A stretch of 64,000 bases of DNA, from contig JOAA01000025.1 in assembly GCA_000720375.1 (NCBI GenBank), positions 84,943-148,942 on the forward strand, read 5' to 3'. How positions within the stretch are numbered: position 1 is the stretch's first letter; every line of letters begins with the position of its first letter. Source of the DNA: Rhodococcus rhodnii. Lineage in GTDB: Bacteria > Actinomycetota > Actinomycetes > Mycobacteriales > Pseudonocardiaceae. Made by a program: the position numbers and the translations under genes. The notes below the pieces were generated by a model. The model did no database searches, had not been told where the DNA came from, and was given only the letters and a program-made list of their open reading frames with translations. This document shows, piece by piece, positions 23,533 to 32,399 of the stretch.

Positions 23533-24968
23533 GACTGGACCTCCAGTGCGAACAGGTCGTCCTCGGTCTCCCGGCGCAGCAGCAGCCGCGCCTGCCCCTC
23601 CTTGACCGCGACCACGGCGGGCCTCGGCAGCCTGTTGTAACCGCTCGACATGGCGTAGCAGTACGCACCAGTCGCCGCCACGGCGACGAGGTCACCCGGG
23701 GCGACGGTGTCCGGCAGCCAGCAGTCCCGGACGATCACATCGCCTGCCTCGCAATGCTTTCCGACGATCCGGCTGAGCGTGGCCTGCGTTTCGTCCGAGC
23801 CTTCGTCGCTACGACGGGACACCAGCCGCGCGTCGTACACCGCGTCGTAGAGCGCGGTCCGGATGTTGTCGCTCATGCCGCCGTCGACGCTGACGTAGCG
23901 CCGCGCGGAGCCCGCACCGAGCGTGATGTCTTTGATAGTCCCGACTTCGTAGACCGTGACGGTGCCGGGGCCGACGATCGCCCGGCCCGGTTCGACCGCG
24001 ATCTTCGGCATCTCAAGGCCTTCGTGCTCGCACTCCTTGGACACGATGGTCCGCAGCTGTTCGGCGAGCCAGCCGGGCGGAGGCGGATCGTCCTGCGGCG
24101 TGTAGGCGATCCCGAGCCCGCCGCCGAGGTCCACAGTGGTCAGATCGGCTATCGTCTCGGCGCCGTGCTCGTCCCGCAGCTCGGCCAGCAGTTTGATCAC
24201 GCGGTGCGCGGCGACTTCGAAGCCGTCCACGTCGAAGATCTGCGAGCCGATGTGGCTGTGCAGGCCGACCAGCTTGAGGCCACCGGACTTCAGCGTGCGC
24301 CGGACGGCCTCCTGCGCGTCGCCGGACGCCAGCGAGAACCCGAACTTCTGGTCCTCGTGCGCGGTCGCGATGAACTCGTGCGTGTGCGCCTCGACCCCGA
24401 CGGTCACCCGGATCAGCACCGGCTGGACGGTGTCACGCTCGCGCGCGATCTGGTCGAGCCTGGCGATCTCGTAGTACGAGTCGAGCACGACCGCGCCGAT
24501 GCCCGCCTCGACCGCCGCGGTCAGCTCGGCGACCGATTTGTTGTTGCCGTGCAACGCGATCCGCTCGGCCGGGAAGCCCGCCTTCAGCGCGATCGCGAGC
24601 TCGCCGCCGCTGCACACGTCCAGGCTCAGGCCCTCCTGCGCCACCCATTTGGCGATCTCGACCGACAGGAACGCCTTGGACGCGTAGTGCACCAGCGCCG
24701 GGTCGCCGAACGCCTGCGCGTGGTCCCGGCAGCGCGAGCGGAAGTCGTCCTCGTCCATCACGAACAGCGGCGTGCCGTACGTCTCGGCCAGCTCGCGGAC
24801 GTCGACACCGGCCAGTCGGACCGCGCCGTCCTCGGCACGTGCGGCGTTACGCGGCCACACCGTCTCGGGCAGCTCGTCGATCTCGGCGACCGTCGCGGGC
24901 CGCGGCCCTGCGGTGTTCGCGGGCAGCAGGACGTCCGCGTGCCGTGGTCCAGCGGGGTGGGCTCTCAC
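23529..24968 (-). CDS. lysA: Diaminopimelate decarboxylase
   Basis: PLP enzyme making lysine from meso-diaminopimelate. The 479-residue protein has the PLP lysine at about 98 (HYASKAFLS), the HSHIGSQI motif, and CEAGD, a variant of the usual CESGD. The GTG start lies 3 bp after the nrtL stop. It leads the coupled set lysA-hom-thrC-thrB, so lysine and threonine branches of the aspartate pathway are expressed together. Confidence 0.96.
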   Translation of the reverse strand: MRAHPAGPRHADVLLPANTAGPRPATVAEIDELPETVWPRNAARAEDGAVRLAGVDVRELAETYGTPLFVMDEDDFRSRCRDHAQAFGDPALVHYASKAFLSVEIAKWVAQEGLSLDVCSGGELAIALKAGFPAERIALHGNNKSVAELTAAVEAGIGAVVLDSYYEIARLDQIARERDTVQPVLIRVTVGVEAHTHEFIATAHEDQKFGFSLASGDAQEAVRRTLKSGGLKLVGLHSHIGSQIFDVDGFEVAAHRVIKLLAELRDEHGAETIADLTTVDLGGGLGIAYTPQDDPPPPGWLAEQLRTIVSKECEHEGLEMPKIAVEPGRAIVGPGTVTVYEVGTIKDITLGAGSARRYVSVDGGMSDNIRTALYDAVYDARLVSRRSDEGSDETQATLSRIVGKHCEAGDVIVRDCWLPDTVAPGDLVAVAATGAYCYAMSSGYNRLPRPAVVAVKEGQARLLLRRETEDDLFALEVQS

Positions 24969-24971
24969 TTC

Positions 24972-25745
24972 TCACATCCGTTCAGGGGCCGAGACACCGA
25001 GCGTCTCAAGGCCGTTCGCCAAGACTTGCCGCACCGCGCACGACAGCCGCAGCCGCGCGAGGTGCACAGCGGCGACTTCTTCGTCGCCCTTCGGCAGGAT
25101 CCTGCACTCCGGGGTGTCGTACCACCTGTGCAGCGCGTCTGCCAGCCGTTCCAGGTACCGCGCGACCCGGTCGGCCGCTACCTCGTCGAACTCGCCGAGA
25201 ACCCGGATCACGGTGTCCTCGCGCTCGTGCGTCATCAACCCTAGATCGGCGCCGGCCGGATCCATGCCGAATTTCACCGAGTTCTCCACCACTCGGCAGA
25301 TCCGCGCGTGCGCGTACTGCACGGTGAAGACCGGATTGTCCCAGATCCGGCGCTTTCGCAGGTCAGCGTCGACTTCTTGCCACGCCCCGGGGACGTGCGG
25401 CCGGGCCGCGTAGTCCCGGCCGGCCGCCTCGATGTCGGCGACGACGCCGGCGAGCGCCGATGCCGTCAGGTGCAAGTTGACGAAACCCGCTCCGGCTGCC
25501 TCGGCGGAGTCGATTTCGTCACCTTCGGCCAGGTGCGTGGCCAGCCATCGGGCAAGATCCTGTGGCGGGATCCCGATCCGGGCGCCGACCTGCAGCGGGA
25601 GCGTGGTCGCGAAGTCACCGTGCGCCGGGTTGGCCGGCCGCCGCAAATCGACCGTTTCGGGCAGCACGGTACTGTCGAGACCTCGGTCAGCAAGGACCTC
25701 GACGGCAGCGGCCCGTACCTTCTCGGCCAGCGCGGCGGGGTTCAC
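24972..25745 (-). CDS. nrtL: ArgRS-related anticodon-binding protein without catalytic core (NrtL-like)
   Basis: The 257-residue protein resembles the two ends of arginyl-tRNA synthetase: an N-terminal additional domain (about 1-95, with PANPAHGDFATTLPLQ) and a C-terminal DALR anticodon-binding domain (about 130-257). The whole Rossmann core with HIGH and KMSKS is absent. Proteins like this next to lysA in actinobacteria are called NrtL; the function is unknown. The GTG start at 25745 lies 7 nt after TAGACT, so the message is probably leaderless. This gene probably carries the promoter for the lysA-thr operon. Confidence 0.85.
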   Translation of the reverse strand: MNPAALAEKVRAAAVEVLADRGLDSTVLPETVDLRRPANPAHGDFATTLPLQVGARIGIPPQDLARWLATHLAEGDEIDSAEAAGAGFVNLHLTASALAGVVADIEAAGRDYAARPHVPGAWQEVDADLRKRRIWDNPVFTVQYAHARICRVVENSVKFGMDPAGADLGLMTHEREDTVIRVLGEFDEVAADRVARYLERLADALHRWYDTPECRILPKGDEEVAAVHLARLRLSCAVRQVLANGLETLGVSAPERM

Positions 25746-25824
25746 TCCGCGAAGTCTAGGTAGAGCGCCCCGACCTGGACGAACCGGCTCTTTGAACACC
25801 ACTGGACGAAAGGCGTCGCTACCC

Positions 25825-26472
25825 GTGCGTATCCGCCCCATCCTCGCCGCCGGACTCGTCGTCGTGGCCACCGCGTGCTCCAGCGGCACCGATCCGGCAG
25901 CGCCGCCGCAGAGCACCCCGTCTCAGAGCACCGCGGCGCAGCCGGAGGACGTATCGCTGAAGATCCCGGGCGTCGAGGTCAAGAAGTACCGCGATTCCGG
26001 GCACGTGGAGATGCCCACCCGGGTGGCCTACGACCAGAGCCCGCCCTTCGGCGGGTATCACGACGCCAGCTGGGCAGCGTGTAATGGCGTGGTCTACACC
26101 AAAGCTGTCCGCAACGAGAACCTGGTGCACTCGCTCGAACACGGCGCGGTCTGGATCGCCTACAACCCAGAGACGCTGCCGGCGGCGGGCGTCGAGGCAC
26201 TGGCGAAGAAGGTCACAGGTGTGCCGTACATGGTGATGTCGCCGTACCCCGGCCTGGACAAGCCGGTGTCGCTGCAGTCGTGGGAGCACCGGCTGAAGCT
26301 GGACGATCCGGCCGATCCGCGGATCGACGCGTTCGTCACCGCGCTCAAGCAGAACGAGTACACCCATCCGGAACCGGGCGCGACCTGCGACAATCCCGAG
26401 TTCGACCAGGACAACCCGCCGCCGTTCGACCCGAGCCCGGCGCCGGCGGGGTCCGTGCCGGTCGGCAGTTGA
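25825..26472 (+). CDS. DUF3105 lipoprotein
   Basis: I place the start at GTG 25825, giving 215 residues. A lipoprotein signal ends in VATAC with Cys18 as the likely lipidated residue, so the protein should be anchored to the outer face of the membrane. The DUF3105 core has SPPFGGYHD, WAACNGVVY, and the NLVHSLEHGAVW block with conserved His. Function is unknown. It is followed after 73 bp by a second DUF3105 gene with a shared core. Confidence 0.85.
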   Translation: MRIRPILAAGLVVVATACSSGTDPAAPPQSTPSQSTAAQPEDVSLKIPGVEVKKYRDSGHVEMPTRVAYDQSPPFGGYHDASWAACNGVVYTKAVRNENLVHSLEHGAVWIAYNPETLPAAGVEALAKKVTGVPYMVMSPYPGLDKPVSLQSWEHRLKLDDPADPRIDAFVTALKQNEYTHPEPGATCDNPEFDQDNPPPFDPSPAPAGSVPVGS

Positions 26473-26545
26473 CACCCAGCAGACACCCTGTCCCTAAACT
26501 GTCCCACGGTGGTCGGTAAGTAACGAAACGAGGTCCGAGATCGGC

Positions 26546-27400
26546 ATGGCCAGCGGCACGAAGAACAGAGGTGGCGGCTCCAAGTCGGCGAAGGGCGCCA
26601 AGAGCGCCAAGGCCCTGAGGTCGGCCGCGGCGGTCAAGAAGCCCAAGCCGTGGGGCACCGTGGCGATCGTTTTCGGCCTCGTCATCCTCGCGGTCGTGGT
26701 GATCGGGTACTCGGTCATGCGCGTGAACGAGGCAACCGCGTGGCGGCCCTCGGACAGCAACCAGGACCCGTCCGAGGACATCGCGGGCATCGTGAAGGTC
26801 AAGTACGAGGCCGGCCAGCACGTGCAGCCCAACCAGCGGGTGGCCTACGACCACTCGCCGCCGTTCGGCGGGCCGCACGACGGGATCTGGGCCGACTGCA
26901 ACGGCATGGTCTACGCGACGCCGGTGCGCAGCGAGAACATGGTCCACATGCTCGAGCACGGCGCGGTCTGGATCGCCTACAACCCGGACCTGGTCAAGGG
27001 CGCCGACCTGGACGTGCTGAAGGGCAAGGTCTCCGGCCAGGACTTCATCGCCATGTCGCCGTACCCCGGGCTGGACAAGCCGTTCTCGCTGCAGTCGTGG
27101 GGACACCAGCTGAAGCTGGACAACGTCAACGACGAGCGGGTCGACCAGTTCATCCAGGCGCTCAAGCGCAACAACTGGCAGTTCCCCGAGCCGGGCGCGC
27201 GCTGTGACACCCAGGCGGGCTTCGACCCGAGCAACCCGCCGCCGCTCGACACCAGCCCGCTGCCCGCGGACGCGGTGAAGATGGACGGCACCGGTTCGTC
27301 GCAGGCCCCGATGAGCAACGGCCAGGAGCAGCCGCCTGCCTCGGGCTCGACGGCTCCGTCGGCCCCGGCCTCCGGCTCGCAGCCGCCGCCAAGCCAGTGA
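26546..27400 (+). CDS. DUF3105 membrane-anchored protein
   Basis: The 284-residue protein has a Lys/Ser/Gly-rich cytoplasmic N-terminus, one membrane helix (about 37-58), a DUF3105 domain (SPPFGGPHD, WADCNGMVY, MVHMLEHGAVW) and a Pro/Ser/Gln-rich tail. It is clearly related to the preceding lipoprotein, pointing to a local duplication with different membrane anchors. The stop overlaps the following DUF305 gene by 4 bp (GTGA), suggesting linked roles on the cell surface. Confidence 0.88.
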   Translation: MASGTKNRGGGSKSAKGAKSAKALRSAAAVKKPKPWGTVAIVFGLVILAVVVIGYSVMRVNEATAWRPSDSNQDPSEDIAGIVKVKYEAGQHVQPNQRVAYDHSPPFGGPHDGIWADCNGMVYATPVRSENMVHMLEHGAVWIAYNPDLVKGADLDVLKGKVSGQDFIAMSPYPGLDKPFSLQSWGHQLKLDNVNDERVDQFIQALKRNNWQFPEPGARCDTQAGFDPSNPPPLDTSPLPADAVKMDGTGSSQAPMSNGQEQPPASGSTAPSAPASGSQPPPSQ

Positions 27401-28134
27401 CCGTCGACGATCGCGTGGACGACGAAGTCGTCGCCGACGAGGATGAGGGTCCCCGCTCCAACGGGCAGCGGATCCTCATCTTCTCGGCCGCGGCCGTGGC
27501 CCTGCTGCTCGTCGGCGCCGCGATCGGCATGCTGATCACGCTGGCCAGCACCGATCAGACTGCGCTCAACCCGGGTCCCGACTCGGTGGACGTCGGGTTC
27601 GCGCAGGACATGACCACGCACCACCTGCAGGCCGTGTCCATGGCCAGCTGGACGCGTGACCACACCACCGACCCGACGATCAAGACGCTCGCGTTCGACA
27701 TCGAGGGCACCCAGAAGGCCCAGGTCGGCATGATGGCCGGGTACCTGGACATCTGGGGGCAGCCGGAGTCGCGGCCGCCGGGCCGTCAGGCGATGAGCTG
27801 GATGGCCAGGGACGCCTCCGGGGCGCACCAGCACGGCTCGATGCCCGATCACCCCGGGATGCAGCCAGGGCAGCTGATGCCGGGCATGGCCAGCCAGGAA
27901 GAGCTGGCGGCGCTGCGCAAGAAGACCGGCAAGGACCTGGACGTCTACTTCCTGCAGCTGATGATCCGGCACCACGAGGGCGGTCTGTCGATGGCGCAGT
28001 ACGGCCAGGACCACGTGGCGCTGCCGCCGTTGCGCAACCTGGCGCGCACGATCGTGGTCTCGCAGTCGGGTGAGACGCAGTACATGAAGAGCCTGCTCGC
28101 TGAGCGCGGAGCCCAGCCATTGCCCGGCACCTAA
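27397..28134 (+). CDS. DUF305 membrane-anchored protein
   Basis: The 245-residue protein has an acidic N-terminus, one membrane helix (about 26-48) and an extracytoplasmic DUF305 domain with two His pairs, DMTTHHLQA and MIRHHEGGL, plus a Met/His-rich middle (HQHGSMPDHPGM). These are four-helix ferritin-like folds often linked to metals, copper in several cases, but the role is not proved. Start codon GTG overlaps the upstream stop. Its end overlaps the convergent ROK gene by 4 bp. Confidence 0.88.
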   Translation: MTVDDRVDDEVVADEDEGPRSNGQRILIFSAAAVALLLVGAAIGMLITLASTDQTALNPGPDSVDVGFAQDMTTHHLQAVSMASWTRDHTTDPTIKTLAFDIEGTQKAQVGMMAGYLDIWGQPESRPPGRQAMSWMARDASGAHQHGSMPDHPGMQPGQLMPGMASQEELAALRKKTGKDLDVYFLQLMIRHHEGGLSMAQYGQDHVALPPLRNLARTIVVSQSGETQYMKSLLAERGAQPLPGT

Positions 28135-29315
28135 GAGGTTTTGAGCTCGAGCGCGCGATCGAACACGACCTCGCGCGCTGAGCCAAGGCCCATCGCGATC
28201 GCGCCGGAGAGCACGGCGGTCTCCCCCAGCTCGCCGGTCACGATCCTCGGCCGCAACGGCGTCGTGCTCCGCAGAGCCTGTTCGAGGGGTTCGGCGAGCA
28301 GATCGGTGTTCGAGCCGATTCCTCCGCCGAGTACAACGATTTCCGGGTCGATCACGGCCGCGACGGCACCGACGACGAACGCGAGTTGCTTGGCTTCCTC
28401 GGTGACCGCTTTGATGGCCACCTGGTCGCCCTTGCGGGCCAGTTCGAAGACTTCCTTGGCGCTCTTGGCATCGACGAGACCGTGCTGATGTGCCTTGCGT
28501 ACCACCGAATCGCCTGACACCTCGGTCTCCAGCATTCCGCGTTCCGGTGGCGTACTGCGCGCGGTGCCGTATGGCAGGTAGCCGATCTCGCCCGCGGCCC
28601 CGTGCGCGCCGCGGAACAGCTGTCCGTTGACGACAATGCCCATCCCGATGCCCGTGCCGACAGTGATGCACACGAACGTGTCGACACCGCGGGCCGCACC
28701 GGTGGTCAATTCCCCCACAGCGGCAAGGTTTGCGTCGTTCTCCACGACAACGCTATGGCCCAGCGCGGATGTCAGGTCCTCGAGCAAACCCTTGCGGCCC
28801 CAGCCGGGAAGGTTTTGCGCGTGCTGCAACGCACCCGTCTCAGGATCCGGAACACCAGGGCTGCCAACGACTGTGGAGACCACATCGGCATGGCTGATGC
28901 TCGCGGCCGCAACGGTGTGGTCGGCAAGGTCCTTGAGCATCTGGACAAGGCTGCGCGCGCTGCGGCAGCGATTGCGCTCGTCCACTCTGGACACAATGGC
29001 ACCCGACAGGTCGGCGACAGCAAGGCGCAGGCGTTCCTTGCCGATGTCGACGCCGAGAACGAACCCGGCGGCGGGGTTTTCTTCGTAGACAACGGCGGAG
29101 CGGCCGGGGCCGGTGGACGTCCGGCCGATCTCGCGGACCAATTGGCGCCGCTCGAGATCGAGGAGTGCTTGGCCGACGGTCGGCTTGGAAAGCCCGGTGT
29201 CCTTGGCAACCTGTGGGCGGGTGGCGGGGCCTGCTGAGCGCAACCGGGCCAACACGGCGCGTTGGTTGAGCTCACGCATTCCGGCCGGGGTGCCCACTTG
29301 CGGCGTTCTGCCCAC
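28131..29315 (-). CDS. ROK-family transcriptional regulator
   Basis: The 394-residue protein has an N-terminal winged helix (about 15-75, TRPQVAKDTGLSKPTVGQAL) and a sugar-kinase-like ROK domain (LGVDIGKERLRLAV, VENDANLAAVGEL, GAHGAAGEIGY). The zinc-binding CxCGxxGC cluster usual after the last motif is missing, with TPPERGMLETE in its place, so the sugar-site metal is probably lost. The GTG start has GGAG at 6 nt. A strong palindrome at 29355-29379, 40 bp upstream, suggests autoregulation. Ligand unknown. Confidence 0.88.
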   Translation of the reverse strand: MGRTPQVGTPAGMRELNQRAVLARLRSAGPATRPQVAKDTGLSKPTVGQALLDLERRQLVREIGRTSTGPGRSAVVYEENPAAGFVLGVDIGKERLRLAVADLSGAIVSRVDERNRCRSARSLVQMLKDLADHTVAAASISHADVVSTVVGSPGVPDPETGALQHAQNLPGWGRKGLLEDLTSALGHSVVVENDANLAAVGELTTGAARGVDTFVCITVGTGIGMGIVVNGQLFRGAHGAAGEIGYLPYGTARSTPPERGMLETEVSGDSVVRKAHQHGLVDAKSAKEVFELARKGDQVAIKAVTEEAKQLAFVVGAVAAVIDPEIVVLGGGIGSNTDLLAEPLEQALRSTTPLRPRIVTGELGETAVLSGAIAMGLGSAREVVFDRALELKTS

Positions 29316-29354
29316 GTATCACTCCTTTGACAGCCTCAGGCGAGTGTACGTGGT

Positions 29355-29379
29355 GTAGTTAGGAAATCTTCCTAACTAC
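29355..29379. promoter_or_regulatory. Candidate ROK operator (palindrome)
   Basis: Two 11-base arms, GTAGTTAGGAA and its exact reverse complement, are separated by 3 bases. The inner AGGAA/TTCCT resembles operators reported for actinobacterial ROK regulators. It lies just upstream of the ROK start and overlaps the last codons of the CDF exporter gene. Binding is inferred. Confidence 0.65.
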
Positions 29380-30296
29380 CAGCTGAGTTCCCGGCATTTG
29401 ACGGAAGGCTGCTCGACCTGGAGCGTCGCGTGTTCGATGGCGTAATTGTCCGCGAGCAGGCCTTGGGCCGCAACAAGGATGTCGGCCTGGTCGGCTCCGT
29501 CCACCATGGTCAGATGAGCGGAGACGACCTCCATGCCGGACGTGAGAGTCCAGACATGCAGGTCATGAACCTCGCTGACACCCGGGAGACCGAGCAGGTC
29601 CGCGGTCATCTGCTTGACGTCAACGCCTTCGGGGGCATGCTGGAAGAGAATCCGCAACGCACTGCGACCAAGGCGATACGCACGGGGAAGGACAAAGAGG
29701 CCGATCCCGATACCGATGATCGGGTCGGCGTACCGCCAGCCGAAGAGGATGGTGACCAGACCGGAGACGAGAACGCCGATGGAACCGATCATGTCGGCCA
29801 TCACTTCGAGATAAGCGCCGCGAACATTAAGTGACTCCTCAGCCCCATCCTTGAGGAGAACGAAAGCGACGACGTTCATCACAAGGCCGACGGCAGCCAC
29901 GATGGTGACCGGCCACCCCGGAACCTCCGGAGGCGCACTGAACCGCCCAACGGCCTCGTAGAGCACCCAACCCGCGACGGCGAAGAGCAGAACGGCGTTG
30001 GTGAGCGCGGCGAGCACCTCACTGCGATAGAGCCCGAACGTGCGGCCCTTCTTGCTGGAGGACCGCCTCGCCACAACGATGGCGACGGCGGCGAGAGTCA
30101 CCCCGAAGACATCGGTGAAGACGTGCGCGGAGTCAGCAAGCAGTGCGAGGGAAGAAGTGGCAAGCCCCACACTGAGCTGAAGAACGAAGGTGACAAGCCC
30201 CAAGGCGACGGCGATCCACAACCGCCGCAAATGCCGCCCCCCAGCGGACATCGCCTGCTCAGGCGACACCCCATGCCCATGTCCGTGCCCCATCAA
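29376..30296 (-). CDS. Cation diffusion facilitator (CzcD/ZitB type) metal exporter
   Basis: Six-helix proton-coupled exporter of Zn2+ or a related divalent ion, 306 residues. The His-rich N-terminus (HGHGHG) and the metal-site motif LADSAHVFTD in helix 2 are typical. The second site is EVMAD in helix 5, so one His is Glu, as seen in some CzcD-type proteins. A C-terminal cytoplasmic domain (about 210-300, HDLHVWTLTSGM) follows. It lies upstream of the ROK gene on the same strand, with that gene's operator across its 3' end. Confidence 0.92.
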   Translation of the reverse strand: MMGHGHGHGVSPEQAMSAGGRHLRRLWIAVALGLVTFVLQLSVGLATSSLALLADSAHVFTDVFGVTLAAVAIVVARRSSSKKGRTFGLYRSEVLAALTNAVLLFAVAGWVLYEAVGRFSAPPEVPGWPVTIVAAVGLVMNVVAFVLLKDGAEESLNVRGAYLEVMADMIGSIGVLVSGLVTILFGWRYADPIIGIGIGLFVLPRAYRLGRSALRILFQHAPEGVDVKQMTADLLGLPGVSEVHDLHVWTLTSGMEVVSAHLTMVDGADQADILVAAQGLLADNYAIEHATLQVEQPSVKCRELSW

Positions 30297-30326
30297 GCCT
30301 CCTCACTCACAGGCAACATATAGCGA

Positions 30327-30336
30327 CATGCGCATG
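30327..30336. promoter_or_regulatory. Short palindrome upstream of the metal exporter
   Basis: CATGCGCATG is a perfect 10-base palindrome within AT-richer sequence 30-40 bp upstream of the CDF start. ArsR/SmtB-type metal sensors bind short imperfect palindromes in such positions, but no regulator gene is adjacent. Weak suggestion only. Confidence 0.25.
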
Positions 30337-30410
30337 AATGCAACCAGTGGTCGGACGCCCCACCGGATACCCGGATGACAGGTACGCTAAGCTTCTGTTC
30401 GCACGACAAA

Positions 30411-30485
30411 GCCCCCGTAGCTCAGGGGATAGAGCACCGCCCTCCGGAGGCGGGAGCGCAGGTTCGAATCCTGCCGGGGGCACCA
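30411..30485 (+). tRNA. tRNA-Arg (anticodon CCG)
   Basis: The acceptor stem GCCCCCG pairs with CGGGGGC. The anticodon stem-loop CCGCC-CTCCGGA-GGCGG puts CCG at positions 34-36, and the T arm is GCAGG-TTCGAAT-CCTGC. CCA is encoded at 30483-30485. Its 3' half is the integration site of the island to its right (identical copy at 50724-50771). Confidence 0.97.
30437..30484 (+). repeat. attL: left 48-bp att copy inside tRNA-Arg
   Basis: Bases from the anticodon stem to the second C of CCA are identical to 50724-50771. The tRNA stays intact on this side, as expected when an element brings a copy of the tRNA 3' end with it. Confidence 0.92.
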
Positions 30486-30595
30486 CCGCTGACCAGTACA
30501 AACCTTGTTGACCCCTCGCCAAGAGGCCGATGTGTCATGGATTGTGACATCAGAGTGAGTTGGAGCGAGCCTGCTATTCACTCCTTGATGGACTA

Positions 30596-31785
30596 GTGCC
30601 GCATCAGGCAACGTTGGGTAGGTAATCAGGTCTGCGGATCTTTGAGTTGGCCGCGAAGTGCCGTTTCGGGGTGGCGTGCTTGTTGGCCCAGCGGATGTAG
30701 CGGGCGATGGCCGCCTTTTGGGCGGTGTGGGAGGGATAGTCGCTGCCGTCCAGGGTGAAGTACCGCCGTGCGGTGAACTCGCACTCGATCCAGTTCAGCC
30801 ACGAGGCGTTGGACGGCGTGAACACCAACTCGATGTCGTGCCCGGCGCACCATGCCGTGACCTCGGCTTTATGGTGTGAGCCGTAGTTGTCGCAGATCAG
30901 ATACAGCCGCCCGGACGGCAACCGGCGACGGAGTTGCTTGCAGAACTCGAGGAACTCCTGCCACCGTTTACGGTCCCGCAACCGGTAGAACATTTGGCCG
31001 GTGGCCAGATCCAGGGCGGCGAACATCTGCCGGACTCCGGCGGTGCGGGTGTAGGTCGCCCGCTGGCGGGCGGGATGGCCGCGCGGGAACCAGCCACGGC
31101 CCGGCCGAGGCAGCAGATTCAACGGACCGAACTCATCCACACACACCACTCGCCCATCCGCGGGCGGATCGTCATACAGGGCCAGGATCCGGTCCATCTT
31201 GACGGCGAAATCGGGATCCTGGCTGGCTTTCCATGTCTTAGTGCGCTGCCAGGTGATCCCCGCCGCCCGCAAGATCTGGCGGATGGTCTCGGTGCTGACC
31301 GGTAACCAGTGATGCTCGGCCAGGTAGGCCACCAGCTTGGTCAGGCTCCACGTGGTGAACGGCTGTCCCAGACCAGTGGGATCGGCTTGGGCGATGCGGC
31401 AGATCAGTTCACGGGCGGCCAGACCGAACTTACGCGGTCGGCCGCCGCTCCATTTTGGGTCCAGAGCCGCGAACCCCGACTCGTTGAACGCATGGATCAC
31501 CTCCCGCACATAACTGTCGGTCGCGGCGAACATGACCGCGATATCGGCCGCGCCGCGGCCTTGCATCGAGGCCAGCACGATCCCGGCCCGCCGCAACCGG
31601 ACACGATCCCGCGTGGACCGGGTCACCTTGACCAGACGCTGCGCCTCCTCGGGCTCCAACGACCGCACGAACACCTCAGCTCGACGTCCCACTCGACCAC
31701 CACCTCCAGCGACCAAGCCTGAACCATCAACCAACCACACGTCCACGCGACACGATTACAACGCCAACGTTCCTTGATACGGCAC
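30596..31785 (-). mobile_element. Intact IS630-family insertion sequence
   Basis: A 1190-bp element flanked by TA on both sides (30594-30595 and 31786-31787), the target duplication of IS630/Tc1 elements. The ends are imperfect inverted repeats of about 23 bp beginning AGTGCCG. One transposase gene fills it. It sits about 110 bp right of tRNA-Arg, inside the island. Confidence 0.92.
30604..31692 (-). CDS. IS630-family DDE transposase
   Basis: The N-terminus has paired HTH regions (RGAADIAVMFAATDSYVREV and the following winged helix). The DDE residues are in VCVDEFG, ICDNYGSHH and WLNWIECEF. I chose GTG 31692, with GGAGG about 10 nt upstream (362 residues); an 18-residue longer start at 31746 would lie in the terminal region. 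All catalytic motifs are intact, so it could be active. Confidence 0.9.
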   Translation of the reverse strand: MGRRAEVFVRSLEPEEAQRLVKVTRSTRDRVRLRRAGIVLASMQGRGAADIAVMFAATDSYVREVIHAFNESGFAALDPKWSGGRPRKFGLAARELICRIAQADPTGLGQPFTTWSLTKLVAYLAEHHWLPVSTETIRQILRAAGITWQRTKTWKASQDPDFAVKMDRILALYDDPPADGRVVCVDEFGPLNLLPRPGRGWFPRGHPARQRATYTRTAGVRQMFAALDLATGQMFYRLRDRKRWQEFLEFCKQLRRRLPSGRLYLICDNYGSHHKAEVTAWCAGHDIELVFTPSNASWLNWIECEFTARRYFTLDGSDYPSHTAQKAAIARYIRWANKHATPKRHFAANSKIRRPDYLPNVA

Positions 31786-31979
31786 TAGCAGTTCAAGTCC
31801 ATACTCTATTGACCGTTCGGCTCTGCCCAGTGTTAGTAGCTGATCAAGCGTCCGGGCGAGATGCGGCGAGCTGAGATGAAGGCGTCGCTTGACATTCACC
31901 GGAATGCGGGTGTGGATACAAGTATCCCGATTCACAGCTGCGCCATTCTGGCAAGCGTTCTTCGACGAAGGCGTACCGA

Positions 31980-32165
31980 TCATGTTGCGACCAGGACTGA
32001 GAGGGACGAGTCCGTCGGCAATGAAGAAGACGGCGGGGTATACGGCGTCGGCGGCATTGCCATCTGCGCCCCAGGCCACCATCGAGCAACCGCAACGTGC
32101 GTATCCAAGTTGCAGTAGTAGGACCTGGCCCCGTCCACACCGCAGACGGGGCAAGATCTGTCCAT
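31980..32165 (-). CDS. Possible small Cys-containing protein
   Basis: A 61-codon frame starting 7 bp after the small membrane ORF, with AGG upstream. Its N-terminus has CPVCG and YYC, which could be part of a zinc ribbon; the rest is low-complexity Pro/Ser/Thr. Codon evidence is weak and no family is recognised. The remaining bases 31788-31979, towards the IS, show nothing convincing. Confidence 0.25.
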   Translation of the reverse strand: MDRSCPVCGVDGARSYYCNLDTHVAVARWWPGAQMAMPPTPYTPPSSSLPTDSSLSVLVAT

Positions 32166-32172
32166 ATAGGAC

Positions 32173-32283
32173 CTATCGCCGTCCCCGCCAACGCCGGACC
32201 GCGATCAGCAGGCACACCGCGGCGGTCAGGAATCGGACAACGGTGGTCGCCTCGGGCAACACCGAGATGATGGTTGGCCACAT
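32173..32283 (-). CDS. Possible 36-residue single-pass membrane peptide
   Basis: The ATG at 32283 has GAGGAG at 8 nt. The product has one hydrophobic segment (about 13-27, VVRFLTAAVCLLIAV) and a basic Arg-rich tail, a layout seen in small toxins and accessory membrane peptides. It is divergent from the Hsp90-like ATPase gene, 116 bp away, and may belong to that system. Function unknown. Confidence 0.45.
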   Translation of the reverse strand: MWPTIISVLPEATTVVRFLTAAVCLLIAVRRWRGRR

Positions 32284-32399
32284 GATCTTCGCTCCTCGGT
32301 CGATCGGCTGACACCACGGTCGCGCTTGGGGCGTCCAGCCACGTCCAGCGCGGAATGTCTGGAAGACTGGACGGCCAACCGCACGCATCGGAGAGCTCG

